DNA from: a bacterium
GTDB taxonomy: Bacteria > Patescibacteriota > Minisyncoccia > Phycocordibacterales > GCA-002787175
Assembly (NCBI GenBank): GCA_030699905.1
Contig: JAUYKQ010000018.1
Location: forward strand, 1 to 47,460
Direction of reading: 5' to 3'
Length of the DNA stretch: 47,460 nt
A program made the position numbers and the translations under genes. The notes under the pieces are model-generated. The model was not told where the DNA came from. It made no database searches and was given only the letters and a program-made list of their open reading frames with translations. Numbering within the stretch: the stretch's first letter is position 1; every line of letters begins with the position of its first letter. Below, piece by piece: positions 40,644 to 47,460 of the stretch.

Positions 40644-41711
40644 TTATCCTCTTCCACCTCCGCCTTGGGTGGGCGGTTGCGGTAGGATGGGAGGAAGGAT
40701 GTAGACCACCTGGTACTTCCCTTCTCCGAGTATCCATTTTTCCGTTTTCAAACTCTGGACAAACGGAACCGACCAGCGATTTTCCTCCTCGCTGAATGTA
40801 CGGAGGACGAAAGCGAACGGAGCTTCGCCGCTATGGTCGGCGCCACCAAAGAGGACTTCCATAGGCCCTCCCCGTATTTCAAAGTATACAATCGCCGAGC
40901 GAATGTCTACTCCCCATAGGCCGACACCGGAAGGGTTTATCCCGAAGTCGTACTCCCCTTCAATCCCAATCCCCATATACCCGTGGGTGAAGCCGGCGAC
41001 GCCTTTCGGTGCCCCGTTTTGAAGGCCGAGGACGTGTTCGCGCCTTTCATTTTCGAGTTGCGTTTGGAGGTAAATCTCCCCTTGCAAACCGGCAAGCCAC
41101 GAGGGGAAATAGAGCCGCCCCGCATAGATACGAGGGTATACTTCCTGGGTTGAACCGTCCTCCCTACGGATTACAATCCGGGCATAACTTAACCCTGCGA
41201 TTTTGATGGGCACCTCGCTTGCCAGCTTGAAGGCAATGTGGTTTTGCCCATCGGGAAACCATACTCCTCCGCCCTTTTTCACCTCCAGGTTGGAAGTATG
41301 GTTGTGGGAGAAAAGAATTTCTCCCATCTCGTCCCAGAGGTACGCATGGACTTCCGCTTTTCCCTTGAGCGTTCCGAGTTCAAACAGAAACGGCGTTTGC
41401 CGTAACTTCTGAACCACGGCATCGGCGCCGCCAGTTTGGATATTCGCATGAACGGATGCATGCCCGTACGGCACAATGCCGGCATGACTTATGTTGATCT
41501 CCCCGCTTTTCACAACATCCTTGGCGTAGGCCTTGAGGAGGCCCTCGCTTTGGATCATGGGAAGGGATAGGTCGTACCCCGTGGATGTCGGAAAAAGTTC
41601 TGAAGGAACTGGCAGACTCGTGCCACCTACGCCTCCACCGCCGGACGACTGCGCCAAGATTGGCGTTAAGATGATACAAATCGAAACCAACAAACCGATA
41701 ATTTTTTTCAT
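40644..41711 (-). CDS. Secreted hypothetical protein
   Basis: 355 aa with a signal peptide (about 1-20, ends PILAQ), then a Gly/Ser linker (SSGGGGVGGTSLPVP) and a beta-rich domain of unknown family (about 45-335), for example WDEMGEILFSHNHTSNLEV and GLSYARIVIRREDGSTQEVY. Ends with Pro- and Gly-rich ILPPILPQPPTQGGGGRG. It follows the 41730 gene by 18 bp on the same strand and shares its sigma70-type promoter. Exposed or released at the surface; function unknown. Confidence 0.75.
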   Translation of the reverse strand: MKKIIGLLVSICIILTPILAQSSGGGGVGGTSLPVPSELFPTSTGYDLSLPMIQSEGLLKAYAKDVVKSGEINISHAGIVPYGHASVHANIQTGGADAVVQKLRQTPFLFELGTLKGKAEVHAYLWDEMGEILFSHNHTSNLEVKKGGGVWFPDGQNHIAFKLASEVPIKIAGLSYARIVIRREDGSTQEVYPRIYAGRLYFPSWLAGLQGEIYLQTQLENERREHVLGLQNGAPKGVAGFTHGYMGIGIEGEYDFGINPSGVGLWGVDIRSAIVYFEIRGGPMEVLFGGADHSGEAPFAFVLRTFSEEENRWSVPFVQSLKTEKWILGEGKYQVVYILPPILPQPPTQGGGGRG

Positions 41712-41729
41712 TCTTTTTTCCTTTCTTTC

Positions 41730-41936
41730 TTATTCAACCGCCATCTGGAAACCGCCGGAGGCCACGTAGGACTCTCGCTTCACTTCGTCCTTTTTTGATG
41801 TAGTATGGTTACTGACCGTTTTCGCCGTTTCTTCCGCAGACCATTTTTCAGGCCCGGGTTTTCCTCCGCGTTGCAAGTTTTGCATTGCCACCAAAACGAT
41901 GGCGACAACAGCCAGTACGACCAAGATTTTTTTCAT
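41730..41936 (-). CDS. Small membrane-anchored protein
   Basis: 68 aa. Basic start and one hydrophobic helix (KKILVVLAVVAIVLVAMQNL), then a polar, charged tail of 45 residues. No lipobox Cys, so a signal-anchor topology is likely. First gene of a two-gene operon with the secreted protein at 40644. Not a recognised family. The 5' untranslated region of about 90 nt carries a terminator-like hairpin. Confidence 0.65.
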   Translation of the reverse strand: MKKILVVLAVVAIVLVAMQNLQRGGKPGPEKWSAEETAKTVSNHTTSKKDEVKRESYVASGGFQMAVE

Positions 41937-41992
41937 ATTTTACTATCCGTTTTGCGCCATTGGGCGCAGGTTTTCCCCGCCTTTTGTCAAAC

Positions 41993-42016
41993 AAAAAGAG
42001 CCACCAAGCTCTTTTA
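41993..42016 (-). promoter_or_regulatory. Terminator-like hairpin in the 5' UTR of the 41730 operon
   Basis: AAAAGAGC-TTGGTG-GCTCTTTT followed by further T on the minus strand, about 15 nt after the predicted transcription start and before the ATG at 41936. A second hairpin (GCGCC-ATT-GGGCGC) lies at 41954-41967. Possible attenuator. Confidence 0.45.
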
Positions 42017-42030
42017 GTACACTGGATATT

Positions 42031-42058
42031 ATTATACACATATTACGCTATTTGTCAA
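42031..42058 (-). promoter_or_regulatory. Consensus sigma70-type promoter of the 41730 operon
   Basis: TTGACA (42058-42053), 16-nt spacer, TATAAT (42036-42031) on the minus strand: perfect matches to both boxes, the best promoter in the window. Confidence 0.8.
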
Positions 42059-42131
42059 CTTTTGTTGACTTCCCTCTCTTTTTGTTATAGGTTATTTCAG
42101 GACTTCGGTTTAACCTCAACTAAATTCAGAA

Positions 42132-42431
42132 ATGAAGAAAATCGTGTTTTTTACAGAAGAAGGAGAGGACGCAATAGCGTGTTTCATCGGTGGCAAAGAT
42201 GCCATCAGGAGAGTAAAGCAGAAAAGTAATATGGATGTAATAGTCATCCGAGTGGTTGATGTTGACAGCATCACTCACCCGGTCTTCTGCAAGGTGCTTG
42301 AGCTTTTGGCTGAAGTAGAAGACAAAACAGAGCAAACCGGCCTTTCCGAAACACTCTGTGGCGTCTTTGAAGCCGGTATCGACCATGCCTCTGCCGAGAC
42401 GGCACACCGACATCGGACAAAGAAAAAGTGA
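42132..42431 (+). CDS. Small hypothetical protein
   Basis: 99 aa, acidic and soluble: KKIVFFTEEGEDAIACFIGG, then VIVIRVVDVDSITHPVF and helical KVLELLAEVEDKTEQTGL; the tail is His/Lys-rich. A TTGACT (42065-42070) and TATAGG (about 42086) could form a promoter divergent from the 41730 operon. Followed by a terminator. No family recognised. Confidence 0.5.
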   Translation: MKKIVFFTEEGEDAIACFIGGKDAIRRVKQKSNMDVIVIRVVDVDSITHPVFCKVLELLAEVEDKTEQTGLSETLCGVFEAGIDHASAETAHRHRTKKK

Positions 42432-42465
42432 CACTGCCTCCGCACGGCCCACCTGACGTCTCATC

Positions 42466-42495
42466 AAAGTCGCCTCCTCACAAGATGGCGGCTTT
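42466..42495 (+). terminator. Terminator of the 42132 gene
   Basis: AAAGTCGCC / GGCGGCTTT (one G-T pair) followed by TTCTTTT, about 35 bp past the stop codon. The rest of 42432-42714 holds no gene I can see, only the degenerate family 3 palindrome at 42622-42647. Confidence 0.6.
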
Positions 42496-42714
42496 TCTTT
42501 TGATACTTTGATATTAAAACAGAAAAGTTTCTATACTCCGAAAAGGACTACAAAAAAAGGGACTCCTGCCAACTATTTCATAAATTCAACAACGAGCATT
42601 CGACAGACGACGCCAATGGTCTAATTCGTACGAATAGGCGAATAGTTTGAGTCCATTTTTGATTTTTGATTCGGCTGTTTCGTAAAAGTGGAGATGATTT
42701 TGGTTCGCAAACAA

Positions 42715-43929
42715 TCAAAACTTTACTGTTTGCATAATTTCGTCCAAGATTTTCATCTCCGAGTCAAAATATGCGTCAAAATTATCTGGCTGTGAAGTAC
42801 CAGGAGGAGTTTCGTTTGTACCCGTTCCCGCAATTCTCTCTTCAAAGACAAAGCATTTGTCATTCCTGTCCAATAAATATTGCTTAAATCTATTGATTGA
42901 GCTCATTCCGCTCGTTGCTCCGTAAGGGGGATTTTCGAAATTATAAGAAGTACCATTTATAGTGATTTTCTCTTCAGACAGTGTACGCACGTTGGGACAA
43001 GAGCTTGGGTATATTTGCACAGAAAAGTTTTTATAATTAAACTTTCCATACTTTTGAACAAACGGTACTTCAAAACTGATAATCTGCGTCCCGTAAGAAT
43101 TAGTGCTTTCAGTAAATACCGCGTTTTCCGGATACTGAAACGAGAAACCATACTCTTCATTGCGGTAGGTTTTCCATCGGGATGTATTTATAAGGCCTTT
43201 AAATTTAAAAGTTGAGATGATTTGGTCAAATTCAAGCTTATATGAATTTACCACTGATTGATCGGAAGAGATACCTACACTCAAAGATAGCAGAAAAATG
43301 CGGTCGCCTTTTTTGACATAAACCGCGGTTGATTTACTCACTTGTTCAAAAACAAATTCTCGCGCCAAATTGCCGTCAATATTAAAATCTCTAACGGAAA
43401 TAAGTTTACTATGCACATTAGAACCGTATCCTTCTTTAAGAGATCTCTCAAATTGTTCCGCATCTGGTATATTTCGGACATTTTCATTGAGAGGAATGAA
43501 ATCTAACACGGCTTTGTTTTTTCCAAGATCATCCGTCTCGGAAACTGAATTCTCATCCCAACTAACCAGTCTCACGGCTCCATCGCTCATAATCACAATC
43601 CTCCATTCTGCGGGAAAATAAAAAGAAAAATCCGCTGCCGGGTCATTGTAGATTTGCCATCCCTCCGGCACTTCAAATTGCGGCGATTCTTCTGCTTCGT
43701 CTCCCGCTAACGCTTCTTGATTTCCGTTGTCAATTGTTTGCTGTTGGTCTTTGGTTAGCAACAAATACCCGACCGCGCCGAGTAGAATTACGATAACGGC
43801 AACGAGAACCCAAATCAACCCTTTGCTTTTGGCCGGTTCGGGATTTGGTGTTTGCTCACCTTTGCCGACGGTGGGTTGTTGGTAGTCGGTAGTAGGTTCT
43901 CGGTTGGTATCTTGTCCTTGGTTTTCCAC
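42715..43929 (-). CDS. Membrane-anchored protein with two PsbP-like domains
   Basis: 404 aa. A polar Pro/Gln-rich cytoplasmic start (about 1-35), one membrane helix (GLIWVLVAVIVILLGAVGYL, about 37-56), a linker, then two related domains of about 155 residues: the first begins PEGWQIYNDPAADFSFYFPA and the second SRWKTYRNEEYGFSFQYPEN. Both open with the W-x-x-Y-x-N...Y/F-x-F-x-(Y/F)-P pattern of PsbP-like lipoprotein domains, often found outside the membrane in Patescibacteria. No ligand can be named. The same motif is in the 46754 gene. Confidence 0.75.
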   Translation of the reverse strand: MENQGQDTNREPTTDYQQPTVGKGEQTPNPEPAKSKGLIWVLVAVIVILLGAVGYLLLTKDQQQTIDNGNQEALAGDEAEESPQFEVPEGWQIYNDPAADFSFYFPAEWRIVIMSDGAVRLVSWDENSVSETDDLGKNKAVLDFIPLNENVRNIPDAEQFERSLKEGYGSNVHSKLISVRDFNIDGNLAREFVFEQVSKSTAVYVKKGDRIFLLSLSVGISSDQSVVNSYKLEFDQIISTFKFKGLINTSRWKTYRNEEYGFSFQYPENAVFTESTNSYGTQIISFEVPFVQKYGKFNYKNFSVQIYPSSCPNVRTLSEEKITINGTSYNFENPPYGATSGMSSINRFKQYLLDRNDKCFVFEERIAGTGTNETPPGTSQPDNFDAYFDSEMKILDEIMQTVKF

Positions 43930-43986
43930 AGTTCTTAAAGTTAGTTTCTAATTTGCCATTCGATAACGTAAGAATCTATTACTCAT

Positions 43987-44175
43987 TTACGCATACCATT
44001 TATCAATATTATCAAATGCTTTCGTAACTTCTTTATCTCCAATGTATTCAAGGAGTGTCCTGTCGGCTTTAACATGCGCGCTTTCAGGACTTTCTCCTTC
44101 ATAGTCCGGCTCTGACCATCCCACCGTACTTCCAGCCAATTCTCGCAACCGCTTAACTAACTGTTTTGTGGTCAT
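43987..44175 (-). CDS. Small hypothetical protein
   Basis: 62 aa, soluble and helical: TTKQLVKRLRELAGSTVGWS and ADRTLLEYIGDKEVTKAFDN, followed by IDKWYA. No recognised family and no clear ribosome-binding site. Lies between two surface-protein genes on the same strand. Length and composition are compatible with a real small gene. Confidence 0.5.
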   Translation of the reverse strand: MTTKQLVKRLRELAGSTVGWSEPDYEGESPESAHVKADRTLLEYIGDKEVTKAFDNIDKWYA

Positions 44176-44325
44176 AGCGCTTTGGATTTATGTTTGAAGT
44201 ATTTTAACGCCTTCACTAATTATACTACCTTCGCATATAATTCCAGTGAATTCTGTCCGTGGTTTTTACCATCTTCGTTCATACATAGATTGTACCAAGA
44301 TTTTGGGAAGATAGGCAATGTAGGG

Positions 44326-46263
44326 TTAGAGGATAGAATGCAACACCTTTTCTTGCTCACCTTCCCCTCCGCAGTCCCATCCATCCCTGAATTTCATACC
44401 GTATTGTCTGACAACCTCCACTTCACTGTTTGAAATCCATCTGATACTCTCCAGAGTATTTGCTCTTGAATCCAGAATCTTATTGAATTCCCGAACCGCG
44501 AAATTTTTCAAATCTATTGCCAACGGGTACTCTACGTAAACGCACGTGCCTCCGGCAACCGAGGTAACAAAGGCGACATGCCTGCCGTCCGGTGAAATTT
44601 TAAAACTCTTTGCACCGCCTGACGCATCCTTGACGGCAAGTACACGCTTGATGAAATCACCGTCTTTGTAAATATCCACATAGGTGTCTCCGAACTTCTG
44701 TGTACCGACATTTGAGTTATCTTTTATTTCCTTAAACGTGTAAGGATCTTCAGCACTGCGATAGGTTTCCCGATCACTACCGACCTTACCATCTTTTGAG
44801 TTTTCAAAAATAGGATCAGAAAAGCTATCGGATATGAATCTCATATTCAGTCCTCTGGAATTGTGTCCATCTTCTTTTGTCGGTATTATCTCGCCGTCTT
44901 TAAGAAGTATGTAATCATTTACAAAAATCTTGTCACTGAATCGGCTTCTGAAGTCATTCGCTTTCTGTGCTTCCGTTTCGTAATCCGCCTCATCGCCACA
45001 ACTTCCGTAATCTTCTCCGCGCAAAAGTTCCTGTTTTGAAAAGTCGTACATTTCAGTTGTGCCCCAAAAACATCCGCCATCCCCCTCACCCCACTCCATT
45101 AAAAGCAAATTATCTTCTTCTGAATATCCGATTATTTGACGTGAAGACACGCCGCTCGCTAGTAATTTTCTATCACCACTCCTCATGTCGTAGGCATAAA
45201 GATCAAGATGACACTTTGCCAGATATTCATTGCAGTCAGGGCCCGCCAAATACAGCATATAATTTTCAGTAAAGAAAAACTCAACAACTACTGCATTGCC
45301 TGACAGTCCAAGATTGTCCAAATCAGCGGTTTCTTGCGTGATAATATTCAATGTCTTCAGTCGGCCATTCTCGGCATGATAGATAATGCCGTCATACACA
45401 ATAGGTGCAGGCCCGTAGCTCATCTTGGGAAGCTCTGCAGCCAGATAATCTATGTTGCTTCCATCCGGCCTGAAAATCACACTGGTAATATATGTTCCGG
45501 AGAATAATCTATCCTTCTCTCTTGTGTCAAAATAAACAACTCCTGAAGATTTATCTGTAATTTTTTTCGTCTCGTACCGTTCCCTGATCGTGGATATCAT
45601 TTGGGAAAAATCGTCACTGCAAGTATCCGGTACGGGGTTCCCGTTTTTATCGTATAAGATAAAAGCTGTTACCGAATTTTCTTCTCCGGAAGAAAAACTG
45701 CCCCCATGATGCACTATACGAACTTCCCCGGGGAATGTCTGCTTTCCTTCCCACTGAAACTCAAAATTATCCGGCAAAGACCCTGTGTGCAGATACCACG
45801 AAGAGTCAAATTGGCGTCCTTCTGTCGTCATAACCCGGTCGGCAAAAGAGGTTTGTCTGTACGTTGACCCGCCAAATAAGGATTGCGACGACCGTACATA
45901 GGCCATAACACACGAATTTGCCGAATTTTCAAACGCAAAAAGCGCTTGCTCCATATCTTTCGGTAATTCCAGATTTTCACCATCCAACTCTTGCCATCCA
46001 GAAGCGGGAGTAAATTCAAAATTTTGGGGCAGATAAACCAAGTTTTGTCCATCATAAAATTTTTCAGCTTGGACTTCGTTTTCGGTTTTACCGTTTCCAG
46101 CCAGGAAAATATAACTAAGGGTGGAAAGAAGGAAGACGATAACGATTGAAAGTGCCCAAATGAGTCCTTTGCCGTTGCTTGGAGGCGGAGTTTGCGCAAG
46201 TCCTTGCGGGGAAATATTTTGCGACGGCGGATTATTGAAGTTTTGATTTTGTTCCGGGGGCAT
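44326..46263 (-). CDS. Membrane-anchored beta-propeller-like protein
   Basis: 645 aa. Asn/Pro/Gln-rich N-terminus, a membrane helix (GLIWALSIVIVFLLSTLSYI, about 33-52), then an extracellular part. Residues about 55-215 resemble a PsbP-like or immunoglobulin-like domain; residues about 245-600 show repeated TolB/WD40-like blades, for example DLYAYDMRSGDRKLLASG and KSFKISPDGRHVAFVTSVAG. Such propellers usually bind proteins or sugars. Its first 50 codons are nearly identical in DNA to the start of the neighbouring 46754 gene, so the anchor was duplicated. Followed by a C-terminal segment without known motif. Confidence 0.75.
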   Translation of the reverse strand: MPPEQNQNFNNPPSQNISPQGLAQTPPPSNGKGLIWALSIVIVFLLSTLSYIFLAGNGKTENEVQAEKFYDGQNLVYLPQNFEFTPASGWQELDGENLELPKDMEQALFAFENSANSCVMAYVRSSQSLFGGSTYRQTSFADRVMTTEGRQFDSSWYLHTGSLPDNFEFQWEGKQTFPGEVRIVHHGGSFSSGEENSVTAFILYDKNGNPVPDTCSDDFSQMISTIRERYETKKITDKSSGVVYFDTREKDRLFSGTYITSVIFRPDGSNIDYLAAELPKMSYGPAPIVYDGIIYHAENGRLKTLNIITQETADLDNLGLSGNAVVVEFFFTENYMLYLAGPDCNEYLAKCHLDLYAYDMRSGDRKLLASGVSSRQIIGYSEEDNLLLMEWGEGDGGCFWGTTEMYDFSKQELLRGEDYGSCGDEADYETEAQKANDFRSRFSDKIFVNDYILLKDGEIIPTKEDGHNSRGLNMRFISDSFSDPIFENSKDGKVGSDRETYRSAEDPYTFKEIKDNSNVGTQKFGDTYVDIYKDGDFIKRVLAVKDASGGAKSFKISPDGRHVAFVTSVAGGTCVYVEYPLAIDLKNFAVREFNKILDSRANTLESIRWISNSEVEVVRQYGMKFRDGWDCGGEGEQEKVLHSIL

Positions 46264-46275
46264 AGATCGTCTGAT

Positions 46276-46512
46276 TTAAACTGTTATCGGTATGGGGATA
46301 TCCAAATTAAACAACAAAGAAGGTTTTGTCTTGCTTTCCTTATCTTTTCCTAATTGCTTTGAAGCACACAAAATTTCAATGCCTATTATTTTGCCTTGTT
46401 TATCAAGGTCGGCGACTAAAAAGTCGGACAGCTCAACGGTTCGGGCAACTTTTTTGCCTTTGTTTAAATAGATATACATTGCGTCTGCTTTTTTGTCGTA
46501 AGTGATGTTCAT
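46276..46512 (-). CDS. DUF2283-family protein (putative antitoxin)
   Basis: 78 aa. MNITYDKKADAMYIYLNKGK is the classical DUF2283 opening (Y-D-x-x-x-D-x-x-Y-I/L), and VADLDKQGKIIGIEIL is its second conserved strand. DUF2283 proteins frequently lie next to DUF4258 toxins, as here with a 2-bp gap after the DUF4258 gene. Proposed antitoxin by neighbourhood; no test possible from sequence. The C-terminus is longer than usual (KTKPSLLFNLDIPIPITV). Confidence 0.8.
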   Translation of the reverse strand: MNITYDKKADAMYIYLNKGKKVARTVELSDFLVADLDKQGKIIGIEILCASKQLGKDKESKTKPSLLFNLDIPIPITV

Positions 46513-46514
46513 AT

Positions 46515-46736
46515 TTAATCTTTAAAATACGCCGTGATGATAACATAAACATTTTTGTCTTTGCTGAAAACCACCACGAGTTCGCTCTTACTTATGTTCT
46601 TAACACACTTTACCAAACCGCCAGGCAAGGATTTACGACTATCTGGATTTTGTATTACAGCTTTAATAGCTTCGGCAGAAATCTTACGCTCAACAAACAG
46701 CCGGTATTTCGCATGTTCGGTAAACCTGAATTTCAC
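46515..46736 (-). CDS. DUF4258-family protein (putative toxin)
   Basis: 73 aa. FRFTEHAKYRLFVERKISAE is the conserved N-terminal H-A-x-x-R pattern and AIKAVIQNPDSRKSLPGG the next helix; LVVVFSKDKNVYVIITAYF gives the final strands. The fold is RelE-like. Genes are in the order toxin then antitoxin, 2 bp apart. Toxic activity is inferred from the family and pairing. Confidence 0.78.
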   Translation of the reverse strand: MKFRFTEHAKYRLFVERKISAEAIKAVIQNPDSRKSLPGGLVKCVKNISKSELVVVFSKDKNVYVIITAYFKD

Positions 46737-46753
46737 TTTCTTATTTTACCATA

Positions 46754-47460
46754 TTACTCCGTAAATTTGAAAGTTGAGAGGATTTGCTTATACAGTTCAT
46801 CTTCGCTCATATAAACCGCAAATATTACATCGTCTTGTTTTCTTAAAAACAAGATTTTCTTTGGCGTATCCGACCTAAAAAATCCATAGTGTGGGGCGAC
46901 AGAACACATGCCGTTGCAAGTAAAAATATATCCTTTTCCACCCGCGATAGCTGTACTTTCAAGAGGACCGAGTAGCGCCGGCGGGTTTCCTTCGGTTTTA
47001 GTGTGCTCGTAGGCATATTCTGCAAACTCTTTAAGCGATTGGGAAATGCCTTCAACGACAATAAATGAGATTGGTTCGGGGTCACTAACATTCTTGTTTG
47101 AATTTGTTAATGCAATGTAGTTTGATTCTGCTAATACCCCTATCGTTCTGGGTACGTTGTAATCGGCTAATGTATGACTTACAGGATACTCAAACTCAAA
47201 CCCGTACCTTTCATTACTGTAGGTTTTCCAGTCCGAAGGCACAGCGAATTGCTCTTCACTTTCCGTCTTTTTTTGACTCTCGCTTTCTTCTTCTACTAAC
47301 GCGGATTTGAAATATTGAGCGTAAGCAAGATAAAAGATGGTGGCGAGCAAGATAACGATAACGATTGAAAGTGCCCAAATTAGACCTTTGCCAACGCTTG
47401 GAGGCGGAGTTTGCTCAAATCCTTGCGGGGAAATATTTTGCGACGGCGGATTATTGAAGT
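46754..47460 (-). CDS. Membrane-anchored PsbP-like protein, N-terminus outside the window
   Basis: The frame is open to the right edge, so the start codon lies beyond 47460; 235 codons are visible including the stop. It begins with a Pro/Gln-rich stretch (FNNPPSQNISPQGFEQTPPP), a membrane helix (GLIWALSIVIVILLATIFYL), an acidic linker and then one PsbP-like domain (SDWKTYSNERYGFEFEYPVS to ILSTFKFTE). A start at 47350 inside the membrane helix would be wrong. The first visible 110 bp match 46140-46250 at about 90%. Confidence 0.8.
   Translation of the reverse strand, partial: FNNPPSQNISPQGFEQTPPPSVGKGLIWALSIVIVILLATIFYLAYAQYFKSALVEEESESQKKTESEEQFAVPSDWKTYSNERYGFEFEYPVSHTLADYNVPRTIGVLAESNYIALTNSNKNVSDPEPISFIVVEGISQSLKEFAEYAYEHTKTEGNPPALLGPLESTAIAGGKGYIFTCNGMCSVAPHYGFFRSDTPKKILFLRKQDDVIFAVYMSEDELYKQILSTFKFTE

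Overview
The window looks like a piece of a Patescibacteria (Candidate Phyla Radiation, probably Parcubacteria-like) chromosome. The reasons are: many genes whose -10 box sits only 5-7 nt before the ATG (leaderless messages), several secreted proteins with peptidoglycan-binding domains and Gly/Ser-rich linkers, a DprA/type IV pseudopilin competence set, a DnaX reduced to the motor part, compact housekeeping genes and few cofactor pathways. TGA is used as a stop codon, so this is not a code-25 lineage. The phylum assignment is an inference from gene content.

Layout. 1-5037: the start of a giant secreted surface protein (minus strand, runs off the left edge). 5.3-16 kb: a DMT permease, GH1 glycosidase, M29 aminopeptidase, matrixin-like protease, YihY/BrkB protein, a PG-binding secreted protein, DoxX, a PQQ-type sugar dehydrogenase and a Gmad2-domain protein. 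Two copies of a ~150-bp MITE-like element lie in opposite orientation at 13.4 and 15.3 kb. 16.5-18.2 kb: tandem pseudopilins and tRNA-Gln followed by a structured repeat. 18.3-34.3 kb: housekeeping block (class I aldolase, DnaX, Dus, a membrane-anchored Clp-like AAA+ protein, FtsQ, SerS, DprA, TopA, Rel, ParB).

34.5-38.4 kb is the most interesting part. It is a two-gene, two-array CRISPR locus: a 684-aa Cas12-like protein whose RuvC motif I Asp appears to be His and whose motif III Asp is missing, preceded by an overlapping 84-aa basic protein. On either side is a cassette made of the same parts: promoter, ~156-nt structured leader (putative tracr/scout-like RNA with a short anti-repeat), short-spacer CRISPR array, Rho-independent terminator. 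No cas1, cas2, cas4 or transposition gene is in the window. I read it as a probable nuclease-deficient type V system with co-transcribed guide and helper RNA.

38.4-47.46 kb: tRNA-Leu with a second copy of the tRNA-tail structured element, MiaA, tRNA-Trp, ribosomal protein L33 (short, 40344-40502), then membrane-anchored or secreted lineage-specific proteins, two of which share almost the same N-terminus, and a DUF4258/DUF2283 toxin-antitoxin-like pair.

Two further unexplained signals recur: (i) tRNA-Gln and tRNA-Leu are each followed by a related ~150-nt element that carries the antisense of that tRNA's 3' end, conserved covarying hairpins, and then a direct repeat of the tRNA 3' end; (ii) long perfect palindromes (32-52 bp), two of which differ only by compensated changes in both arms, lie just 3' of genes.
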